From CAVPJW01 sp963705525 (GTDB lineage: Bacteria > Acidobacteriota > Vicinamibacteria > Vicinamibacterales > CAVPJW01), in assembly GCA_963705525.1 (NCBI GenBank), contig CAVPJW010000004.1:310001-374000 (forward strand): 64,000 nucleotides of DNA. Reading direction: 5' to 3'. Within the stretch, counting starts at the first letter, position 1. Every line of letters starts with the position of its first letter. Shown piece after piece: positions 59,032 through 64,000 of the stretch. The translations under genes and the position numbers were made by a program. The notes under the pieces are model-generated. The model made no database searches and was not told where the DNA came from. It saw nothing but the letters and a program-made list of their open reading frames with translations.

Positions 59032-62000
59032 CTATTGATGCGCGCTGGCCGTGTCCAGCTGGGCGTCGAGCACAGCGAGCCTCTCGGCTCGCGGGTTCAA
59101 CGTGAGCGCGGCCTGACGCTCCTGCTGAGCACCGGCTTTGTCCCCACGCTCCTCGAGCACTTCCGAGAGAAGGTAGTGACCGAGGACCTCCGGATCGCCA
59201 CGATACTCGTACTTTCCGGACAGGTATTCGCGCGCGGCCTTCTCGAGCCGGTCCATCAGCGATCGATACTCCTGATCGTTCCCGAGCGCCTTTTGAGCCC
59301 GGGCCTGATAGAACGTTCCGAGATGCGCCTTGCCGTAGCGCTCGGCCAGGATCTCTTTCAGATATTTGTCAGCCTCGGCGCGCTTCTTCATCTCGGTGTT
59401 GAGACGCGCAAGATCCCAATAGAGGTGCGCGCGAAAGTCCGGCGTCCTGGGCGCCACCTCGAGGTTGGCTGGATAGTCGAGCGCGGCGCTCAGATAACGC
59501 GATGCCGCTGCCAGGTCGCGCCGTGCCAGCGCGAGGCTGGCGAGGCGGCGATTGGCCTCGACCCACGCCTCGTGAATGCCATAGCTCCCCTCCCAGCTGT
59601 GAACGTGCCTCGATCGCAGGATCGACAGGGCCTTCGTCAGCTCGGCTTCAGAGCCGGACTCGAGCAACAGATCGATCCGTCGAGCCGTGAGGTCGTCGCG
59701 ACCCTCAACGGCCTTGACGCGCGTGTCGAGGTACGCGAGGCGCTCGGACGAGGGCACGCCCTTCAGTTCCGCCACCTGATCGAGCTCGAGCAGGCAGCGG
59801 GCATCGGTCGGGTCAAGATCCGCAGCCGTGCGGTAGGCGTCCAGTGATGCGGCGAAGTTCCTGTTCAGATCGCGCTCACCGTATCCGATGTTCCGCCATG
59901 CGAGGGCAAGGCGGTCATCGATGGCGACCGCCTTCCTCCACTGCTCGAGGCCTTCGGCGCGCCGGCCCTTCGAATAGAGCAGGTTGCCGAGGAAGAGCTG
60001 CGCGTGCGCATCGCGCGGGTTCAGACGGATGGCCTCTTCGAGGGCGGCCCGCTCCTCCAACCGATGAGGGTTCGTGTAGTTGACCGGTCCGTGAGCCGCC
60101 TTCTCGAAGTACATCCTCGCGTCGGCTTGCTGTCCTTGCAGGCTCCTGAAGTAGCCGCGCAGGTAATTGAGCGTGGGCGGGACGGCCTGGTCGTCGAGAC
60201 CGCCGGACGCATCCGCAAGGACGGCATCGGTCTCGTCATAAAGCCCGGCTTCCGCATACGCCGTTGCGAGCTCCAGATAATTCTGCGGAGATCCCCGCAT
60301 CACTGAACGCCACTCCTGGGACCACTCGACGCCGTCTGTGCCCGTCGTCTTGAGCGCCAACGCGCGTTCGTAGCCGCCCATGAACTGCATCGGATCGCGG
60401 TCGAGCGCGCGATCGGCCGCTGCGAGCGCCTCGCGGTTCCGGCCCAGATGCCGGAGGACGGCCGCCTCGAGCGCCGGCAGATCGGCAAACCGTCCGTTCC
60501 GAGCTTCCGCATCAGCCAGCTTGTCGAGCGCGGCGTCGAACTGCCCCCGGCGAATGTCGATGCGCGCGATATTGAGATACGCCGCTGCGGCGAAGTCGTA
60601 CGTGTAGGTGGCTCGATAGAAGTTCTTGTACGCCGCGTCGAAATCCCGCAGCCCGGCGTAGGCCAGGCCCCTGCCGAAATACAATCGGGAATTGTCGCCG
60701 TCACGTTGAAGCGCCGTGTTCAGGTGATCGAGTGCCTCCTGCCACTCACCCTGTTTGAGTCGCAGGAACCCCATCGCGATGTTGGCGCGCGTGTCGTTCG
60801 GATCGCGCGTCAGCGCCTCCTGGTAGTAAGTGAGTGCTTCGTTCCGACGAAGGAACTTGTCGAGCCAGTCGCCCGACAGCACGAGCTCGTCGGCGGTCAT
60901 CGCCTTTGGATCGCCGGGATCCTTGAGACCGGCCGGCAGGTCGATCTTCGCGGGCGGCCGCTGCTGAACGTCTATCTGCAGATGCCCTGCCGCATCGTAA
61001 ACGGCCAGGCGCAGATCGAACACCGTGACGTCGTTCGGCACGCTCATTTCAGCCGTGAACGGCTTGTCCGGCGACACCGTCACGACCGCTTCGCGCAGGA
61101 CCGCGTGGGTTCGCGTGTTCTCGAGCACGATCTTCACATCGCGCGCAACCGATGTGGCGTACACCGCGCCGAACGCCATGCCGTCGCGCACGTCCGTGTT
61201 CACCGCGAAGTCGCGGCTCGCGTTGTGATAGCCCCGCGTGTCGCGCACGGGATACCAGTAGTCGTGGGCCGTCTTGACTTCGTTGGGCCACAGCCAGTGA
61301 AAGTCCGGCTGGTTGTCGCTCCATGCGCCGGCCTGCGGCTCGAAGTACGCGCCGCCGCCGTCAGACAATATGTCTTCCCAGATACGACCGGACGGCCCCG
61401 AGCCCCAGGTCCAGAGCTTCTTGCCCGGCATCACGTGATGATCGGCGACGTGGATCATGCCGCCGTGCGCGCGGTGGTCGTACGTGCCAAACCAGTCGGA
61501 GGGATTGTCCACGGCGAAGTACGACGCCGCGTTGGGGGAATTCTTCCACCAGGTCAGGTCCACGCCGTTATTCACCGGCCAGTTCCAGAACTCGTGCTTC
61601 CCATGCCCCGTCACCATGTCGCCGGGATACTGCGCCTGCGCCCATTCGTTGGCATAGGTGGCCGAAGTTGACCAATACTGAAAGGATTGCGTGTAGCTGG
61701 TCGGGTTGATGAAGACGTAGTCGCAACGCAGGTAGCTCTTGCCGGGATAGATGGTCATGCCGACGAGCCAGCGCATGCGATACACGGGCTCTGTTTCGCC
61801 GACCCAGACGGTGGCACTCCCGTCGTCATGACGCACGATCCGGTGCTCGACGGGCATGAACCCGGAAGGACGATGGCCGCGCGGAAAATTCCATTCGATG
61901 CCACCCGAGATCCAGGCGCCCGTCAGGCTGATCAGTCCGGGCTTGATCGTCTTCTGCCAGTAGAGCCATTCATAATTGTTCGTCTTGTCGATGGCTCCAT

Positions 62001-62280
62001 GGATGCGGCCGCCGATCTCCGGCAGGACCAGCACCCTGATGTACTCGTTTTCGAGAATGACGCCCTTGTAGACCTTGTCAACCTTGCGATCGATCAGGAC
62101 GTCATTGAGGGCGTAGGGATAGATGGTTCCGATGGGCGCGGTGAACTGAGGATGGATCTGAGGCGGACCGATCTCCCACGTCGGAATCGTGATGGGCTCC
62201 TCCCGGACTGACACCTGAGCCGACGCCTGGTGGACGCCGACGACCAGGAGTCCGACCGCCATCAGGACACGAATCCTCAT
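59032..62280 (-). CDS. exported DUF5107-TPR protein
   Basis: This is a 1082-residue exported protein (signal peptide VLMAVGLLVVGVHQASAQVS). The N-terminal half is DUF5107, a galactose-mutarotase-like beta-sandwich: EEPITIPTWEIGPPQIHPQF, LVLPEIGGRIHGAIDKTNNY, WNFPRGHRPSGFMPVEHRIV and YFEPQAGAWSDNQPDFHWLW. From about residue 480 a long TPR array follows, with clear repeats such as NDTRANIAMGFLRLKQGEWQ. DUF5107 proteins often lie in carbohydrate-use loci and are thought to bind or process glycans. The gene ends 22 bases before the ADOP permease start and probably forms one operon with it. Confidence 0.87.
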   Translation of the reverse strand: MRIRVLMAVGLLVVGVHQASAQVSVREEPITIPTWEIGPPQIHPQFTAPIGTIYPYALNDVLIDRKVDKVYKGVILENEYIRVLVLPEIGGRIHGAIDKTNNYEWLYWQKTIKPGLISLTGAWISGGIEWNFPRGHRPSGFMPVEHRIVRHDDGSATVWVGETEPVYRMRWLVGMTIYPGKSYLRCDYVFINPTSYTQSFQYWSTSATYANEWAQAQYPGDMVTGHGKHEFWNWPVNNGVDLTWWKNSPNAASYFAVDNPSDWFGTYDHRAHGGMIHVADHHVMPGKKLWTWGSGPSGRIWEDILSDGGGAYFEPQAGAWSDNQPDFHWLWPNEVKTAHDYWYPVRDTRGYHNASRDFAVNTDVRDGMAFGAVYATSVARDVKIVLENTRTHAVLREAVVTVSPDKPFTAEMSVPNDVTVFDLRLAVYDAAGHLQIDVQQRPPAKIDLPAGLKDPGDPKAMTADELVLSGDWLDKFLRRNEALTYYQEALTRDPNDTRANIAMGFLRLKQGEWQEALDHLNTALQRDGDNSRLYFGRGLAYAGLRDFDAAYKNFYRATYTYDFAAAAYLNIARIDIRRGQFDAALDKLADAEARNGRFADLPALEAAVLRHLGRNREALAAADRALDRDPMQFMGGYERALALKTTGTDGVEWSQEWRSVMRGSPQNYLELATAYAEAGLYDETDAVLADASGGLDDQAVPPTLNYLRGYFRSLQGQQADARMYFEKAAHGPVNYTNPHRLEERAALEEAIRLNPRDAHAQLFLGNLLYSKGRRAEGLEQWRKAVAIDDRLALAWRNIGYGERDLNRNFAASLDAYRTAADLDPTDARCLLELDQVAELKGVPSSERLAYLDTRVKAVEGRDDLTARRIDLLLESGSEAELTKALSILRSRHVHSWEGSYGIHEAWVEANRRLASLALARRDLAAASRYLSAALDYPANLEVAPRTPDFRAHLYWDLARLNTEMKKRAEADKYLKEILAERYGKAHLGTFYQARAQKALGNDQEYRSLMDRLEKAAREYLSGKYEYRGDPEVLGHYLLSEVLEERGDKAGAQQERQAALTLNPRAERLAVLDAQLDTASAHQ

Positions 62281-62467
62281 CCATCACCTCCGAACAGTCG
62301 TCATTCTAACTCTCGTTCGGACGTCCGGAACTGGGACGGGTCGTCCCGCCCTCGGACGGCAGATTCGGTGGTGGCAAGAGTGAGCCCGACGCCTTTCGTG
62401 CGTCGCATGGCCGCAGAAGCAATGGCTTCGCTAGTCACGAAATGGCTCGCTCCTTGCTTTTCGCCCA

Positions 62468-62504
62468 TTGCTCGTTGCTAATTGCTCATTGCTAACTGCT
62501 CATT
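62468..62504 (+). repeat. heptamer tandem repeat TTGCT(A/C)(A/G)
   Basis: Five 7-base units (TTGCTCG, TTGCTAA, TTGCTCA, TTGCTAA, CTGCTCA) lie just before the ADOP permease start, in the divergent gap between two genes. This is a second unit family, distinct from the AAGAAC heptamers. Confidence 0.8.
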
Positions 62505-62519
62505 CTCCACAGGAACCCC

Positions 62520-64000
62520 ATGACCACTCTGCTCCAGGATCTTCGCTACGCCGTCCGGATGCTCCTGCGATCTCCCGGGTTCAGCTTCGTGGTCGTCGCC
62601 ACACTCGCCCTGGGCATCGGCGCGAACACCGCCATTTTCAGCCTGGTCGAAGCGATGCTCCTCAGGCCCCTGCCCTTCGCCCATCCCGAACGTCTCGTGA
62701 TGGTCTGGGAGCGAAACTACAAGCGCGATGGCAGCGAGCGCAACGTCGTCGGGCCGGCCAACTTCATACGTTGGTCCGAACGGTCTGGCAGCTTCGAGTC
62801 GCTCGCGGGCTTTGCGCCGTACAACACGAACCTCACCGGCAGCGGCACCGCAGAACGTCTGACAGCCGGCGCCGTCACCGCGAACCTGTTTTCGACGCTG
62901 GGCGTCAATGCGGCAATCGGGCGGGTCTTCCTTCCGGAAGAGAGTCGTCCTGGCGCGCCGGACGTTGCGCTCCTCAGCGACGGCTTGTGGAGACGCCGCT
63001 TCGGCGCCAATCCGGCCATCGTGGGTCAGACCATCACGCTCAACAGCGAAGTCAGAACGGTCGTGGGAGTTCTGCCGCCGAGTCTGCAGCTGCCGGCGGA
63101 CGCGCAGGTCTGGGTGCCGCTGACGATCAACGAGCAGTTCAGGGGATGGTCTGGCCGGTGGCTGCAGGTGGTCGCGCGCCTGAAGGACGGCGTCTCGCTC
63201 GAGCAGGCGCGCTCAGAGATGGAGGCGATCGCCAAACGCCTCGAGCAGGAGAGCCCTGATGCCGATGCCGGCTGGGGTGTCACCGTGGCGCCGCTCCATC
63301 GCGATCTCGTCACCGATGTGAGACCCGCGCTGCTCGTGCTGATGGGCGCAGTCGCTCTCGTGCTCCTGATTGCCTGCGCCAATGTCGCCAACCTTCTGCT
63401 GGCGCGCGGCGCGGTTCGCGAGCGTGAGCTTGCGATTCGAGCGTCGCTCGGCGCGAGCGCCACGCGCCTGGCTCGCCAGCTAGTCACGGAGAGCGTCGTG
63501 CTGGCGTTGATTGGCGGGAGCGTCGGCCTGCTCTTCGCCTCGTGGGTGCTCGATGGCCTCCTCGCGATCGCACCGGATGCCATGCCGTCGCTCGGCCCAG
63601 TCGGCCTCGACATGAGCACGCTCTCGTTCACAGCCGGGCTCTCAGTGCTGAGTGCGCTCGTCTTCGGCCTGGTCCCGGCTCTGCACATCTCGCGGCCTGC
63701 ATTGAGACAATCGCTCGCAGAGGGCGCGCGCACGGCCGGAGTCAGCCCCAGCCGTCAGCTCCTGCGGGACGGCGTAGCCGTCGCACAAGTGGCGCTGGCC
63801 CTGGTCCTTCTGGTCGGCGCCGGGCTGCTCGTGAAGAGTTTCTGGCGCCTGACACACGTCGATCCTGGATTCCAGGAGGATGTGCTGTCGTTCCAGTTGT
63901 CGTTGCCGGGCGCGAAGTACAAGGATCCCGCCTCACAGACCCGTTTCTACACGCAAGCCATCGAACGCATTCAGGCGCTGCCCAACGTCACGATGGCCGG
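62520..64000 (+). CDS. ADOP-type ABC permease (MacB/FtsX family), 3' end beyond the window
   Basis: This frame is open to the window end, so the C-terminus is missing. ATG 62520 (MTTLLQDLRYAVRMLLRSPG) follows AGGAACCCC. FVVVATLALGIGANTAIFSL is the first helix, and DGLWRRRFGANPAIVGQTIT lies in the periplasmic MacB_PCD domain. VALVLLIACANVANLLLARG and RELAIRASLGASATRLARQL are the central membrane block with the family's charged loop. It resembles the copy at 56598-59009 in layout. About 494 residues are visible of an expected 800. It is divergent from the DUF5107 gene. Confidence 0.9.
   Translation, partial: MTTLLQDLRYAVRMLLRSPGFSFVVVATLALGIGANTAIFSLVEAMLLRPLPFAHPERLVMVWERNYKRDGSERNVVGPANFIRWSERSGSFESLAGFAPYNTNLTGSGTAERLTAGAVTANLFSTLGVNAAIGRVFLPEESRPGAPDVALLSDGLWRRRFGANPAIVGQTITLNSEVRTVVGVLPPSLQLPADAQVWVPLTINEQFRGWSGRWLQVVARLKDGVSLEQARSEMEAIAKRLEQESPDADAGWGVTVAPLHRDLVTDVRPALLVLMGAVALVLLIACANVANLLLARGAVRERELAIRASLGASATRLARQLVTESVVLALIGGSVGLLFASWVLDGLLAIAPDAMPSLGPVGLDMSTLSFTAGLSVLSALVFGLVPALHISRPALRQSLAEGARTAGVSPSRQLLRDGVAVAQVALALVLLVGAGLLVKSFWRLTHVDPGFQEDVLSFQLSLPGAKYKDPASQTRFYTQAIERIQALPNVTMA

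Noticed and set aside
1..64000. CRISPR array or rRNA genes
   Set aside because: No regularly spaced repeats with unique spacers were seen, and no rRNA-like sequence; only one full tRNA was found.

Overview
The window looks like chromosomal DNA from a GC-rich, Gram-negative soil-type bacterium, most likely an Acidobacteriota member of the Vicinamibacteria kind. The inference rests on gene content: cytoplasmic Ser/Thr kinases fused to TPR or ATPase modules, two MacB/FtsX-type permeases of the ADOP style, a TonB receptor with an N-terminal carboxypeptidase-like domain, many small exported NTF2-like proteins, DUF5107-TPR and DUF1080 proteins. No marker gene fixes the species.

Layout. 0-9 kb: small exported and membrane proteins, a PLP enzyme, a D-aminopeptidase and a kinase-TolB-TPR protein. 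9-20 kb: a metal-dependent hydrolase, an alpha/beta hydrolase coupled to a membrane protein, a methyltransferase, a TonB-dependent receptor flanked by two copies of one segment, and several small genes. 20-30 kb: accessory-looking, with an IS110-family transposase, VOC, DUF5655, DUF6064 and hydrolase genes, several gene remnants, and a tRNA-Leu whose 3' half is repeated 1.85 kb away. 30-38 kb: an exported amidohydrolase, an alpha-L-rhamnosidase, a GMC oxidoreductase and its small Tat-exported subunit. 39-45.5 kb: a minus-strand sulfate uptake operon (porin, binding protein, CysT, CysW, CysA) preceded by an Rrf2 regulator and a perfect palindrome. 45.6-52.3 kb: DUF1080 hydrolase, MFS exporter, M20-like peptidase, rhamnulokinase and L-rhamnose isomerase. 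52-64 kb: a large kinase-ATPase-TPR regulator, DUF4242, an apparently exported TenA, two ADOP permeases and a DUF5107-TPR protein.

How it works together. The rhamnosidase, rhamnose isomerase and rhamnulokinase form a rhamnose-release and catabolism set. The GMC oxidoreductase, the small subunit and DUF1080 match the 3-keto-glycoside route, in which a sugar is oxidised at C3 and the bond is then cleaved. Together they suggest use of rhamnosylated plant glycosides. The sulfate operon is a separate, self-contained unit.

The strongest cross-cutting observation is that at least six otherwise intact genes carry a frameshift explained by a single base. Either the underlying assembly has indel errors or these genes are decaying. 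Full-length reconstructions are given below. Other structure includes intergenic heptamer repeats, perfect hairpins between convergent genes and a 24-bp duplicated upstream element.
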